Origin: UBA995 sp035477115
GTDB lineage: Bacteria > Bacillota > Sulfobacillia > UBA995
DNA: 64,000 nucleotides
Reading direction: 5' to 3'
NCBI GenBank assembly: GCA_035477115.1
Contig: DATIKW010000042.1
Coordinates: forward strand, 44,838 to 108,837
Position 1 is the first letter of the stretch, and each line of letters begins with the position of its first letter. Positions 51,637-60,176 of the stretch are shown in pieces. The notes beneath the pieces were generated by a model, which was given only the letters and a program-made list of their open reading frames with translations, was not told the DNA's origin and searched no databases. Made by a program: the position numbers and the translations under genes.

Positions 51637-53280
51637 TTATTCTCCGGCGGGCTGGTGAACTCCTCTGCCGGCCACCAGACAGGCGGCGAGTGCCTGCTCA
51701 ACCGTGTCAACCGGCAGGACCTGCAAGTCAAGTTGGTCGCGGAACAACTCCTGCCAGTTCCCGCGGGGGACCAAGACCCGGGTGGCTCCCGCTCTCCGGG
51801 CAGCTTCCAGCTTGGCGGCGATGCCGCCGACCGGCTTCACCGCCCCGCGGATCGATATCTCCCCGGTAAGGCAGGTTTGGGCGTCAACGGGCGTCGCCGT
51901 GAGGGCTGATGCCACCGCAACCGCGATGGTGAGACCGGCTGATGGACCATCAATGGGCACCCCTCCCGGACAGTTGATGTGCAGGTCATGATCGCGAGGG
52001 TCAACCGGCACCAGGTGACGAAGTACGGTCACCACGTTCTCAACGGAACCGCGAGCCGTGCTCTTCCTTCGCAGGGTTCGGTGGCTGTTCCCAAGCTCCT
52101 CCTCATCGATGACGCCGGTGATGGTTACGCTCCCCCGACCGGCGGAAACGGGGATGGCGACCGCTTCGATTTCCACCACCGCCCCTTGATTGGCGCCGTG
52201 GACCGCCAACCCGTGAGCCACGCCGATCTGTGGATGGGAAGGCAGGCGGCACTCGTTCCGGAGCGAGAACTGGCCGGCGTTGACCACCCACTCCATCTCG
52301 GACGCCGTCACCAGGCGCCGTCCTGAAGCCAGAGTCATCCCGGCGGCGACCTGGATCATGCTGACGGCGTCTCGACCGCTCACCGCATGCCGCTTGACCA
52401 CCTCCAGAGCCGGCGGCGGCAGCTCGACCCCGACCTTGCGTGCTGCGTTGGCCGCTATAGTGCCGATTTCGCAGGGTGTCAGTCCCCGGAAGAATACTTC
52501 GACGCACCGGGAACGGAGCGCCGCCGGCAAGTCGTGCGGCAATCGGGTGGTGGCGCCGACCAGCCGAAAGTCGGCCGGCAGTCCGTTGGTGAAAATGTCG
52601 TGGATGTGCCGGGGGATGTTGGCGTCGTCCGGCGAGTAGTAGGCGCTTTCCAGGAACACCTTGCGGTCTTCCAGCACCTTCAGGAGCTTGTTCATCTGGC
52701 TGGGATGCAGTTCCCCTATTTCGTCGATGAAGAGGATGCCTCCGTGGGCTCGGGTGACCGCCCCGGCCTTGGGCTGGGGTATACCGGCCACCCCCATCGC
52801 TCCAGCTCCCTGGTAAATCGGGTCATGGACGGAGCCGATGAGGGGATCGGCGATGCCGCGTTCGTCGAAACGGGCAGTGGTGGCATCGACCTCCACGAAT
52901 CGGGATGAGGGCTTGAACGGCGACGAGCCATGTTGTCGCGCTTCCTCTAGCACGAGCCGGGCGGCAGCCGTCTTGCCCACGCCTGGTGGACCATACACCA
53001 GTACGTGCTGGGGGTTGGGACCGCATAGCACCGCTCGTAGCGCCTTGAGACCTTCCTCTTGGCCCACGACTTCGTCGAAGCTGGCCGGTCGTGTTCGCGA
53101 CGCCAAGGGCTCGGTCAGCGAGATGGCTCGGAGTTGCCGCAATCGCTCCATCTCCCGCCGCGACTCGCGATCCACCGCGGCTCGAGTTCCCTGCTGGCTC
53201 CGCAACAAATTCCAGAAGTAGATGCCGATGACGGCGGCGAAGACGAATTGCAGGAGGTAAAGCAAGTTGCCTAACTGCAT
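51637..53280 (-). CDS. lonB: LonB-type ATP-dependent protease
   Basis: A 547-residue LonB of the Bacillus type. One N-terminal membrane helix (LLYLLQFVFAAVIGIYFWNLL), then AAA+ with Walker A GPPGVGKT (97-104) and LFIDEIGELHPSQMNKLL, and a Lon protease domain with the Ser in DGPSAGLTIA and Lys in GGIAAKLEAARRAG. In B. subtilis LonB is made under the forespore sigma factor, so this gene hints that the organism is or descends from a spore former. It lies between lon and clpX. Confidence 0.93.
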   Translation of the reverse strand: MQLGNLLYLLQFVFAAVIGIYFWNLLRSQQGTRAAVDRESRREMERLRQLRAISLTEPLASRTRPASFDEVVGQEEGLKALRAVLCGPNPQHVLVYGPPGVGKTAAARLVLEEARQHGSSPFKPSSRFVEVDATTARFDERGIADPLIGSVHDPIYQGAGAMGVAGIPQPKAGAVTRAHGGILFIDEIGELHPSQMNKLLKVLEDRKVFLESAYYSPDDANIPRHIHDIFTNGLPADFRLVGATTRLPHDLPAALRSRCVEVFFRGLTPCEIGTIAANAARKVGVELPPPALEVVKRHAVSGRDAVSMIQVAAGMTLASGRRLVTASEMEWVVNAGQFSLRNECRLPSHPQIGVAHGLAVHGANQGAVVEIEAVAIPVSAGRGSVTITGVIDEEELGNSHRTLRRKSTARGSVENVVTVLRHLVPVDPRDHDLHINCPGGVPIDGPSAGLTIAVAVASALTATPVDAQTCLTGEISIRGAVKPVGGIAAKLEAARRAGATRVLVPRGNWQELFRDQLDLQVLPVDTVEQALAACLVAGRGVHQPAGE

Positions 53281-53286
53281 CGAAAG

Positions 53287-53326
53287 CCCACCCCCGGCTT
53301 CTTAGGCTGTCACCGCCGGGGGTGGG
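53287..53326 (-). terminator. Long hairpin between clpX and lonB
   Basis: A perfect 12-base inverted repeat CCCACCCCCGGC (53287-53298) and GCCGGGGGTGGG (53315-53326) with a 16-base loop, filling most of the 53-base gap after clpX. It ends only 6 bases before the lonB ATG, so it could also hinder lonB translation. It has a short U-rich end (CTTTCG). Confidence 0.55.
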
Positions 53327-53333
53327 TCTATGC

Positions 53334-54608
53334 TCAAGCCGTTTCCTCGCGCTTGGGCGCCTTGCGTTCGGCTTTGCGGTCAACGGTGACCAGGAGCGGG
53401 TCTTCCCGGTTCAGGACCGTCTCCCGGGTCACGAGACACCGCGCCACGTCGGTGCGCGATGGGAGGTCATACATCACGTTGAGCATGATGTCCTCCATGA
53501 TGGCCCTCAGACCACGAGCGCCCGTGTTTCGCCGCATGGCCTCTCTGGCGATGGCATCCAGCGCTTCCGGGGTGAATTCCAGGTCGGTCCCGTCCAGCTC
53601 GAAGAACTTCTGATACTGCCGCACGAGGGCGTTCTTCGGTTCCGTCATGATCCGGACCAGGTCTTGTTCGCTCAGGGCATCCAAGGTGACGATGACCGGC
53701 AGCCTGCCGACGAACTCGGGGATCATCCCGAAACGCAGCAAGTCTTCGGGCATGATCTGGGATAGGACTTCGCCGACGCGCTGCTGCGCCTCCCTGGTCC
53801 GGAGTTCGGCGCCGAAGCCCATGCCCTTTTTGCCAACGCGGTTGAGGATGATCTTGTCGATACCCTCAAAGGCCCCTCCGCACAGGAACAGGATGTTCGT
53901 CGTGTCAATCTGGATGAACTCCTGGTGAGGGTGTTTCCGGCCACCCTGCGGCGGCACGCTGGCCACCGTGCCTTCGAGGATCTTGAGCAGCGCTTGCTGT
54001 ACCCCTTCCCCGGACACGTCCCGGGTGATGGAGGGATTCTCGGCTTTGCGGGCGATCTTATCGACCTCGTCGATGTAGACGATCCCGCGCTCGGCCTTCT
54101 CGATGTCGTATTCGGCCGCCTGAATCAGCTTGAGGAGGATGTTCTCGACATCTTCCCCCACGTAACCCGCTTCCGTCAGCGAAGTCGCATCGGCGATGGC
54201 AAAGGGGACGCTCAAGATACGGGCGAGCGTCTGCGCCAAGAGCGTCTTGCCCGAGCCGGTCGGTCCGAGCATGACGATATTGGACTTATGGAACTCGACT
54301 TCATCGACCTTGCCGGCGTGATTGACCCGCTTATAGTGATTATAGACTGCTACGGAGAGGATCCGCTTGGCCTTCTCCTGCCCGATCACATATTGATCGA
54401 GGATCGCTTTGATCTCCCGCGGTTTGGGCAGGTCCTTGAGGTCGAGGTCCCCTTCTTCCGTCAACTCGTCTTCGATTATCTCGTTGCACAGCTCAACGCA
54501 CTCGTCGCAGATGTAAACGCCGGGGCCGGCCACCAATCGCTTGACCTGCTCCTGCAGCTTGCCACAGAATGAGCACTTCAGTTGGCTTTTCTCTTCTCCG
54601 AACTTCAA
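53334..54608 (-). CDS. clpX: ClpXP protease ATPase subunit ClpX
   Basis: A 424-residue ClpX. N-terminal zinc-binding domain CSFCGKLQEQVKRL...CDECVELC (four Cys), then AAA+ with Walker A GPTGSGKTLLAQTLA, the RKAENPSITRD pore-side region and the IGF-like loop that docks on ClpP. It unfolds substrates and feeds ClpP. The start is a TTG at 54608 behind GGGGTGAG. Confidence 0.96.
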   Translation of the reverse strand: MKFGEEKSQLKCSFCGKLQEQVKRLVAGPGVYICDECVELCNEIIEDELTEEGDLDLKDLPKPREIKAILDQYVIGQEKAKRILSVAVYNHYKRVNHAGKVDEVEFHKSNIVMLGPTGSGKTLLAQTLARILSVPFAIADATSLTEAGYVGEDVENILLKLIQAAEYDIEKAERGIVYIDEVDKIARKAENPSITRDVSGEGVQQALLKILEGTVASVPPQGGRKHPHQEFIQIDTTNILFLCGGAFEGIDKIILNRVGKKGMGFGAELRTREAQQRVGEVLSQIMPEDLLRFGMIPEFVGRLPVIVTLDALSEQDLVRIMTEPKNALVRQYQKFFELDGTDLEFTPEALDAIAREAMRRNTGARGLRAIMEDIMLNVMYDLPSRTDVARCLVTRETVLNREDPLLVTVDRKAERKAPKREETA

Positions 54609-54639
54609 CGGCTTCTCACCCCGCTCGGCTCGGGACCCC

Positions 54640-55242
54640 TCACTTCTTGGCCGGGCGAACGGTCAGGATAGCATCCAAGATGCCATAGTCGCGCGCTTGC
54701 TCCGGCGACATATAGAAGTTCCGGTCGGTGTCCCGGGCGATTCTCTCCAGCGGCTGACCGGTATGTTGTGCCAGGATGGTGTTCAGCAATTCCCGCATCC
54801 GCACGATCTCACGGGCTTCGATCTCGATTTCGGCCGCCTGTCCCCTGGCTCCGCCTTCCGGCTGGTGGATCATGATCCGGGTGTGCGGCAGGGTGAATCG
54901 CTTGCCCTTGGCGCCTCCCGCCAGGATGATTGCCGCAGCGCTGGCGGCCAGCCCCACGCATATGGTCTGAACCTGCGGACGCACGTACTGCATGGTATCG
55001 TATATCGCCAGACCTGAGTGAATATAGCCCCCAGGAGAGTTGATATACAGCATGATGTCCTTCTCCGGATCTTCGCTCTCGAGGTACAGGAGCTGAGCTA
55101 CCACTAGATTGGCGACGGTATCGTCGATTCCCGTCCCCAGAAAGATGATGCGCTCCTTCAGCAGCCGGGAGTAGATGTCGAAAGCCCGCTCGCCTCTCCC
55201 CGACTGCTCGACAACCATGGGAACCAGGTAACCGTTGCTCAC
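54640..55242 (-). CDS. clpP: ATP-dependent Clp protease proteolytic subunit ClpP
   Basis: A 200-residue ClpP. Catalytic triad Ser101 (GLAASAAAIIL), His126 (MIHQPEGGARG) and Asp171 (ARDTDRNFYMS). The Ser loop reads ASAAA instead of the more usual ASMGA, a mild variant. GTG 55242 follows GAGGAGG and overlaps the tig stop by 4 bases. Confidence 0.96.
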   Translation of the reverse strand: MSNGYLVPMVVEQSGRGERAFDIYSRLLKERIIFLGTGIDDTVANLVVAQLLYLESEDPEKDIMLYINSPGGYIHSGLAIYDTMQYVRPQVQTICVGLAASAAAIILAGGAKGKRFTLPHTRIMIHQPEGGARGQAAEIEIEAREIVRMRELLNTILAQHTGQPLERIARDTDRNFYMSPEQARDYGILDAILTVRPAKK

Positions 55243-56537
55243 GTTCCCGCCTCCTCGACGGTCTGCCCGCCGCTCGTGTTGGCGCGTAGGAGGAAGTCAA
55301 CTGCCTTATCCCGGTTCAGCGCGCGCGCCATAGAGTCGGACGATACCCGCTCCCGGGCCGTCTCGATCCCGACTCCGAGCGATTTGGCCAGCGCTTGATA
55401 TGCAGACTCCTCTTCTTCGCGAGTTGCGGCGAGGTCCTCGGCCGCAACCACCGCATCCAGCACCAGGTCGCGCATCACCTCGCGCCTGGCCCGTTCCCGC
55501 ATATCGGACTCGAGGTGCTCGCGGTCCGCGCCTAGCACCCGCAGATACTCTGCGAGATCCATGCGAAACCGGCGCAGATCCTCCGTCAGCCTGGCCTGCA
55601 AGTCGGCATAGCGCCGGTTGACCATGGATTCCGGCAGGTCCGCGGACGACCCGGCGATCACCTGGTCAACGATCGACGTTCGCGCCCGGGAGATCGCTTC
55701 CTCCCGGGCGGCCACGCTGAGCTTATTCTTGACCGTTTGCGTCAATTCCTCCAGCGTGGCGACGTTGGCCGCGGTGCGAGCGAACTCATCGTCGAGGGGC
55801 GGGACGATCTTCTCCTTTACCGCTTTTACCTGAAGGCGGATCCAGACGTCTTGCGAAAGCTCAGCTTCGGTTGCCGGCAAGGACACCGTGAATTCCCGCC
55901 CGTCGCCCACCTTCGCCCCCATGAGGGCTTCCTTCATGGCCGGCGGCAGCTCGGGGGCGTCGACGTTGACCAGTCGTAGTTTCTCCTCCGCACGATCGAG
56001 GTCGCCCGCGGCAGGCGCCATGCGGTGGGCGACCAGCGCCAGCAGCCCGGACCGCACTGCCTCCTGCTCTCGATCCTCGAGATGGGCATGAAGGTCGCGC
56101 AAGCCCTCGATCTCTCGTTCCACCATAGCCGGGGTTACCTCGGTCGGCGCGATCTCGGTGCCCAGACCCCGGTAGGTCCCCAGTTTGACCTCGGGACGGA
56201 CATCGACCGTCGCGGCGAAACGCAGCCCCTGGCCGTCCTCGAAGTCGAGGACCTCAACGTCGGGCAATCCGACCGGTTCGACCTGGGCTTGCTCGACCGC
56301 CCGACTGTACGCTTCCGGCAAAAGCCGATCGAGGGTCTCTTCGCGCAGAGTGGCGCGACCCACGTGCCGTTCGACCAGCGTGAGCGGTGCCTTCCCCTTG
56401 CGGAAGCCGGGAACGGCGGTCCTTCCCACCACGTGCTTGACCGCGGCCTGCCAGGCCCGCTCCACTTCCTCGACGCCGACGTCCACTTCCAGCTTGACGC
56501 GGCTCCGCTCCATCCGTTCCACGGCCACTCGCACCAT
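55239..56537 (-). CDS. tig: Trigger factor
   Basis: A 432-residue ribosome-associated chaperone. The ribosome-binding signature FRKGKAP (in VPGFRKGKAPLTLVERHVG) is at about residue 45, followed by a PPIase domain and the C-terminal arms. The ATG at 56537 has GAGG 6 bases upstream and gives the family N-terminus; the open frame upstream runs through the tRNA gene and is not coding. Operon: tig-clpP-clpX. Confidence 0.94.
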   Translation of the reverse strand: MVRVAVERMERSRVKLEVDVGVEEVERAWQAAVKHVVGRTAVPGFRKGKAPLTLVERHVGRATLREETLDRLLPEAYSRAVEQAQVEPVGLPDVEVLDFEDGQGLRFAATVDVRPEVKLGTYRGLGTEIAPTEVTPAMVEREIEGLRDLHAHLEDREQEAVRSGLLALVAHRMAPAAGDLDRAEEKLRLVNVDAPELPPAMKEALMGAKVGDGREFTVSLPATEAELSQDVWIRLQVKAVKEKIVPPLDDEFARTAANVATLEELTQTVKNKLSVAAREEAISRARTSIVDQVIAGSSADLPESMVNRRYADLQARLTEDLRRFRMDLAEYLRVLGADREHLESDMRERARREVMRDLVLDAVVAAEDLAATREEEESAYQALAKSLGVGIETARERVSSDSMARALNRDKAVDFLLRANTSGGQTVEEAGT

Positions 56538-56589
56538 CTCAACCTCGCTCGCCGAGCAATAGATTTCAACTGCCAAGCAGAACGGACCA

Positions 56590-56618
56590 CCGGGGCAGCC
56601 CCGAAGGGGACGCCCCGG
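56590..56618 (-). terminator. Hairpin between tRNA-Leu and tig
   Basis: Nested inverted repeat: outer CCGGGGC / GCCCCGG and inner CCCC-GAA-GGGG. It lies 16 bases after the tRNA 3' end. No U-tract; it may mark the tRNA 3' processing site or partly end transcription before tig. Confidence 0.45.
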
Positions 56619-56633
56619 CTGGTCAGCCATAAC

Positions 56634-56719
56634 TGGTGCGGGCGGGGAGATTCGAACTCCCACGGGGAATCGCCCACTAGATCCTAAGTCTAGCGCGTCT
56701 GCCATTCCGCCACGCCCGC
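56634..56719 (-). tRNA. tRNA-Leu(TAG)
   Basis: An 86-base tRNA including an encoded 3' CCA. Acceptor arms GCGGGCG / CGCCCGC pair fully; the anticodon stem CTAGA / TCTAG encloses a CTTAGGA loop with anticodon TAG (reads CUA and related Leu codons). A long variable arm (TGGGCGATTCCCCG region) marks it as class II, as expected for Leu, and the T loop TTCGAAT is standard. Confidence 0.97.
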
Positions 56720-56849
56720 GGCATTGACGCTTTACCGTACCGCCCCGGCGCTTCCTCGACCTGCCAGGAGCGGCCGCGAATACGACTGCCGCCGGCAAGG
56801 GCCGGCCCATGCGGTCCGGCCCGTCCCAGACAGCGCCGTCCGCGCTATC

Positions 56850-56878
56850 AAGATACCATCGGCCGTGGAGCGTGTCAA
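56850..56878 (-). promoter_or_regulatory. Candidate promoter for tRNA-Leu (and tig)
   Basis: Minus strand: perfect -35 TTGACA (56878-56873), 17-base spacer, -10 TATCTT (56855-56850, 4 of 6). Start near 56843, about 125 bases before the tRNA. No other promoter was seen before tig, so tig-clpP-clpX may be read through from here. Confidence 0.55.
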
Positions 56879-56959
56879 ACGCGCTGCCTTCCCATGCACG
56901 GCAGGGATGTCGTGGCGAGGGGCAGAAGTCCGCACCAATCACTAGAGGGAGGGAATGCC

Positions 56960-58471
56960 ATGGAACGACTGGATGCAGGCCGGGACGTACACCGCAGGTG
57001 GGGCGAGATCCTGGTCATTGCCGGGACGCTGGGTATTGCCGGCAACTGCTTGTTACGTCCATGGCCCCTCGGTCTGGGGTTAGCCATCTGGATTGCCCTC
57101 CTCCTGGCCGGGCTCGCCATCGCCAGCCATCGTGCCGGAATCGGCGTGATCGGAGGAGCCTTGCCCGGCGCCGCCGCCCTGTTCTTCGGGGCGGCGCTCG
57201 CCTGGCGTGACGCCGGGGGTCTCCACGCCATCAATATCCTCATGCTCCTGGTCACTTTGGGGCTGGCGGGGGCGAGGCTGCGGCAAACCGGACTCGGCCG
57301 GGTGGGGATCGCCGACCTCACGGGCGATCTCCTGCGGGTCGGGCTGGGTGCCGCCTTCGGCGCGCCCATGCTGTTCAAAGAGACTCAGTGGCCGGCGCAG
57401 ACCTGGGCGGCCCGGAAAGGGCCGATTTTGGCCGTGCTGCGGGGACTGGCCCTGGCCATCCCCCTCTGTCTCCTCTTCGGGGCGCTGCTGGCGGCTGCGG
57501 ACCCGGTCTTTCGCGCGCTGGTCGTCGGGTGGCTGCCCGCGGAGGCCACTTGGAGGGTCGTCATCCCGCACCTGCTGGTGACAGGGCTCCTGGCCTGGAT
57601 TGCCGCCGGAGCCTTCCGGGAGGCATTGGCCGGCCGGCCCTGGGTTCTTCCCGAAGCGGCTGCGGCCCAGCTGCCCTCCATCGGCCGCGTTGAACTCAGC
57701 GTCGTGCTGGGGCTGCTAAACGTGCTCTTCTTGACCTTCGTCGCCGTCCAGTTCCGGTACCTGTTCGGCGGCGAGTCGTTGCTCGGCGTCGTTCCCGGAG
57801 TCCTGACCCATGCCGAGTACGCACGGCGCGGTTTTTTCGAGCTGGTGTTCGTGGCGGCGCTGGTGCTGGCAGTGTTGCTCGCTGCCCACTGGTCCTTGCC
57901 GCGCGGCGATTCGGCGACGGAGCGGACCTATCGCCTGCTGGCCGCCGTCATGGTCGCACTGGTGGGAGTGATCATGGCGTCGGCGGCCTATCGGATGTGG
58001 CTCTATGTGGACCACTTCGGGTTGACCCCCACGCGCGTGTACGCCACGGCTTTCATGGCCTGGCTCGCGCTGGTCATTGCCTGGTTCTGCGCCACCGTGC
58101 TCCGGGGACGCCGGGAACGCTTTGCCGCCGGAGCACTCGCCGCGGGACTGGCGATGGTGATCCTGTTGAACGTCGTCAACCCCGACGCCCTGGTGGCGAG
58201 GGTCAACATCGGACGCATGGCTGACGGCCGCCCGGTAGACGTCTGGCACCTGGGCCGTCTCAGCGCTGACGCCGTCCCCGCCCTGCTGGCTTCGATAGAA
58301 CTCCTGCCTCCGCAGGATGCCGCGATTCTGGCGTCGCGGCTGTTATCCCGCTGGGCTTATGTGCCGACGGCGGATTGGCGCACGGGGAACGTCGGACGGG
58401 CGCGGGCGCGTTCAGCTATACGGGAGGAGCAGGAGATGCTGGAGCGCCTTGCGCGGACTGAGAGGCGCTAG
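56960..58471 (+). CDS. DUF4173-like multi-pass membrane protein
   Basis: A 503-residue protein with about 12 hydrophobic segments, resembling DUF4173/DUF4153-type membrane proteins (ETQWPAQTWAARKGPILAVLRGL followed by AAADPVFRALVVGW, and FGLTPTRVYATAFMAWL later). These are of unknown function. A soluble C-terminal 80 residues contains RMADGRPVDVWHLGRLSADA. GGGAGGG precedes ATG 56960. It diverges from tRNA-Leu. Confidence 0.75.
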   Translation: MERLDAGRDVHRRWGEILVIAGTLGIAGNCLLRPWPLGLGLAIWIALLLAGLAIASHRAGIGVIGGALPGAAALFFGAALAWRDAGGLHAINILMLLVTLGLAGARLRQTGLGRVGIADLTGDLLRVGLGAAFGAPMLFKETQWPAQTWAARKGPILAVLRGLALAIPLCLLFGALLAAADPVFRALVVGWLPAEATWRVVIPHLLVTGLLAWIAAGAFREALAGRPWVLPEAAAAQLPSIGRVELSVVLGLLNVLFLTFVAVQFRYLFGGESLLGVVPGVLTHAEYARRGFFELVFVAALVLAVLLAAHWSLPRGDSATERTYRLLAAVMVALVGVIMASAAYRMWLYVDHFGLTPTRVYATAFMAWLALVIAWFCATVLRGRRERFAAGALAAGLAMVILLNVVNPDALVARVNIGRMADGRPVDVWHLGRLSADAVPALLASIELLPPQDAAILASRLLSRWAYVPTADWRTGNVGRARARSAIREEQEMLERLARTERR

Positions 58472-58560
58472 CAGCTGGCCCCGGCCATGAGCAGCCCCGG
58501 GTGGGTGTCAAGTTCTCTTCCGGGGCGTTTGCGGCCGAGCGATAGCTCCGTTACTTCCCG

Positions 58561-58992
58561 TCATGCCTCTTCAATTGCACTCTGCAGGAATTCTCCCGTG
58601 GTCTGGGTCAGGATGGGAAAACTCTTGCGGATAGCCTCCGTCAGGATGTGACGCCGGTCAAGCGAGATCAGGACATCCGCTTGCGCCTTGTTCGCTCCCG
58701 CCAGCACGTGTGCGTCCTTTGGCGCTACCAGATGGGTCCATTTGCCTTCCTCTTCCGGGGTGACCGCGGGAACTAGCTCCAACTCAATGGAGCCCAGCAG
58801 CTCATAATAACGGAGGAGGGACTCCTCGCCCATCTTGGCGCGAATATTGTACTCTGCCTCTTGGAGCACCCGCCTGGTTGCCACCAGCCGCACCCGGCGG
58901 GCACAGGCAAGCCTCAAGATGCAACTCGACCCGCCGGAGGGTGAACCCGCAGCTGCCACCCAGCAACTCGCATCCAAGAAGACACGTTTCAT
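58561..58992 (-). CDS. PIN-domain ribonuclease toxin
   Basis: A 143-residue PIN domain. N-terminal MKRVFLDASCWVAA gives the first acidic residue (Asp7); later acidic positions are E46 in LQEAEYN and the Asp residues in KDAHVLAGANKAQADVLISLDRRH. PIN proteins cut RNA and are often the toxin of a pair. It overlaps the upstream helix-turn-helix gene by 4 bases (ATGA), so the two form one unit. Confidence 0.85.
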   Translation of the reverse strand: MKRVFLDASCWVAAAGSPSGGSSCILRLACARRVRLVATRRVLQEAEYNIRAKMGEESLLRYYELLGSIELELVPAVTPEEEGKWTHLVAPKDAHVLAGANKAQADVLISLDRRHILTEAIRKSFPILTQTTGEFLQSAIEEA

Positions 58993-59273
58993 CGCAAGAG
59001 CAGTTGCTCGACCTTGCGTGCTGTCTCCTCGCCGATCTTGTCCGCCGCGAGGAACTGCCGGATTTCCCTCCGCGTGTACTCCCGGAAGTGAGGCTTGCCT
59101 TCAGTAGCCGTCCCTTCGCCGCGCAGGAAGACCTCCAGCTCTTCTTTCGGCACGCGCCAAACCCTGCCGACCTTGACGCCCCTCAGTTCGCCCCGCCCCA
59201 GCATATTATAGACGGTCTTTGGGTGCACGGACAGACGCTCAGCTACCTGCAGGACCGTGAGCGCTCTTTCCAT
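58989..59273 (-). CDS. Helix-turn-helix (excisionase/MerR-like) probable antitoxin
   Basis: A 94-residue protein: an excisionase-family helix-turn-helix at residues 5-50 (LTVLQVAERLSVHPKTVYNML, then GVKVGRVWRVPKEELEVFL) and a C-terminal basic helix (REYTRREIRQFLAA). It probably represses the operon and neutralises the PIN protein. AGGAGGT 8 bases before ATG 59273 supports the start. A weak promoter (TTGCCA, 17 bases, TAAGCT at 59323-59295) lies upstream. Confidence 0.8.
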   Translation of the reverse strand: MERALTVLQVAERLSVHPKTVYNMLGRGELRGVKVGRVWRVPKEELEVFLRGEGTATEGKPHFREYTRREIRQFLAADKIGEETARKVEQLLLR

Positions 59274-59389
59274 ATCACATAACCTCCTGTTACCAGCTTA
59301 GCCGACATGTCCTCTCTTGGCAAGTAGGGAGTCTGTGAGAGCACATCCTGAGGATCGCGATCTCCATGTGGCCCGGCGGGGCTCGCTGG

Positions 59390-59581
59390 TCGTGAACAGG
59401 CCGGTCGTCCCATCCGGGTTACGGAAAGCTCGCAGGTCGACCCAGAGACATAGCGGCGGCGCTTCGGGCGAAGCGAGTTGCTCGGCGATGCTGACGAACG
59501 CCGGCGGGTAGTGCCCTAACCTGGCTCCCGGGCGAACGGTTTGCTGGAGGAGCCGTCGCCCAAGGCAGTCGATTCCAGCCG
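59390..59581 (-). pseudogene. Coding remnant with no start codon
   Basis: Between the GrpB-family stop and the helix-turn-helix gene, the minus strand reads without stop for about 64 codons in a protein-like way (LGHYPPAFVSIAEQLASP, then PPLCLWVDLRAFRNPDG and GLFTT). A second piece (GHMEIAIL) lies in another frame just downstream. It has no start and looks like the C-terminal part of a gene (possibly DUF4261-like) that has lost its 5' end and suffered a frameshift. The rest of the 308-base gap shows nothing else. Confidence 0.45.
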
Positions 59582-60145
59582 CTAACCCGGCCGCACAATG
59601 CTGTCCCTCCGATTAATGCGTTCGATAGCTGCGAGTTCCTGCGGGCTGAAGCCAAGATCCCGCAGGATTGCGAGGATGAAGTCCGTCTTCCCTTCGATGT
59701 AGCTGTCGATGTCATCAGGGAATTCCTCGGCGAGCCGATGCTTCAGGGCCCCATAGGCTCTCGCACTATCTGGATGGGCACGAAGATAGTCGCGCAGTGC
59801 GAGGTGATTCTTCAGGCTAAGGCTGTCTTGAGGGCTTAGATACAGGTGGTGTCTTGGAGGACCTTCGGGCCCAGCGAAGGCTTCTCGGTCGGGAACTCCG
59901 AGATCGCCCCTATGCACGTACCCCAGCTGCGCCAGACGTTCTATCCCCAGCGGAGTGTGGTCTCTCGATCGAACGACAACACAGATGTCGATTACCGGCT
60001 TGGAAACCAGTCCGGGTACGGCTGTACTTCCAACGTGCTCGATAGTAAGGGCGAAGTCGCTGACGGCTGGCCAAATCCGTGCCCGGAGTTGCTCGAACGC
60101 CTTCGGCCACTCGCCGTCGTAGTCGGCAACTACTACCCGTGCCAT
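59582..60145 (-). CDS. GrpB family protein (nucleotidyltransferase-like)
   Basis: A 187-residue GrpB-family protein of the nucleotidyltransferase fold superfamily. Seen: VVVADYDGEWPKAFEQLRARI at the N-terminus, IEHVGSTAVPGLVSKPVIDI (catalytic-type GSTAVPGL), and HHLYLSPQDSLSLKNHLALRDYL. Its activity is not established; some relatives are fused to dephospho-CoA kinase. The ATG at 60145 gives the family start; an ATG at 60190 would overlap the TPR gene by 14 bases and also has a fair ribosome binding site. Confidence 0.88.
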   Translation of the reverse strand: MARVVVADYDGEWPKAFEQLRARIWPAVSDFALTIEHVGSTAVPGLVSKPVIDICVVVRSRDHTPLGIERLAQLGYVHRGDLGVPDREAFAGPEGPPRHHLYLSPQDSLSLKNHLALRDYLRAHPDSARAYGALKHRLAEEFPDDIDSYIEGKTDFILAILRDLGFSPQELAAIERINRRDSIVRPG

Positions 60146-60176
60146 GTCGGTCTGACGCTCCGGTTCAGCAGCTGGC

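Noticed and set aside
56538..56942. N-terminal extension of trigger factor
   Set aside because: The frame runs through the whole tRNA-Leu gene; ATG 56537 gives the usual trigger factor N-terminus.
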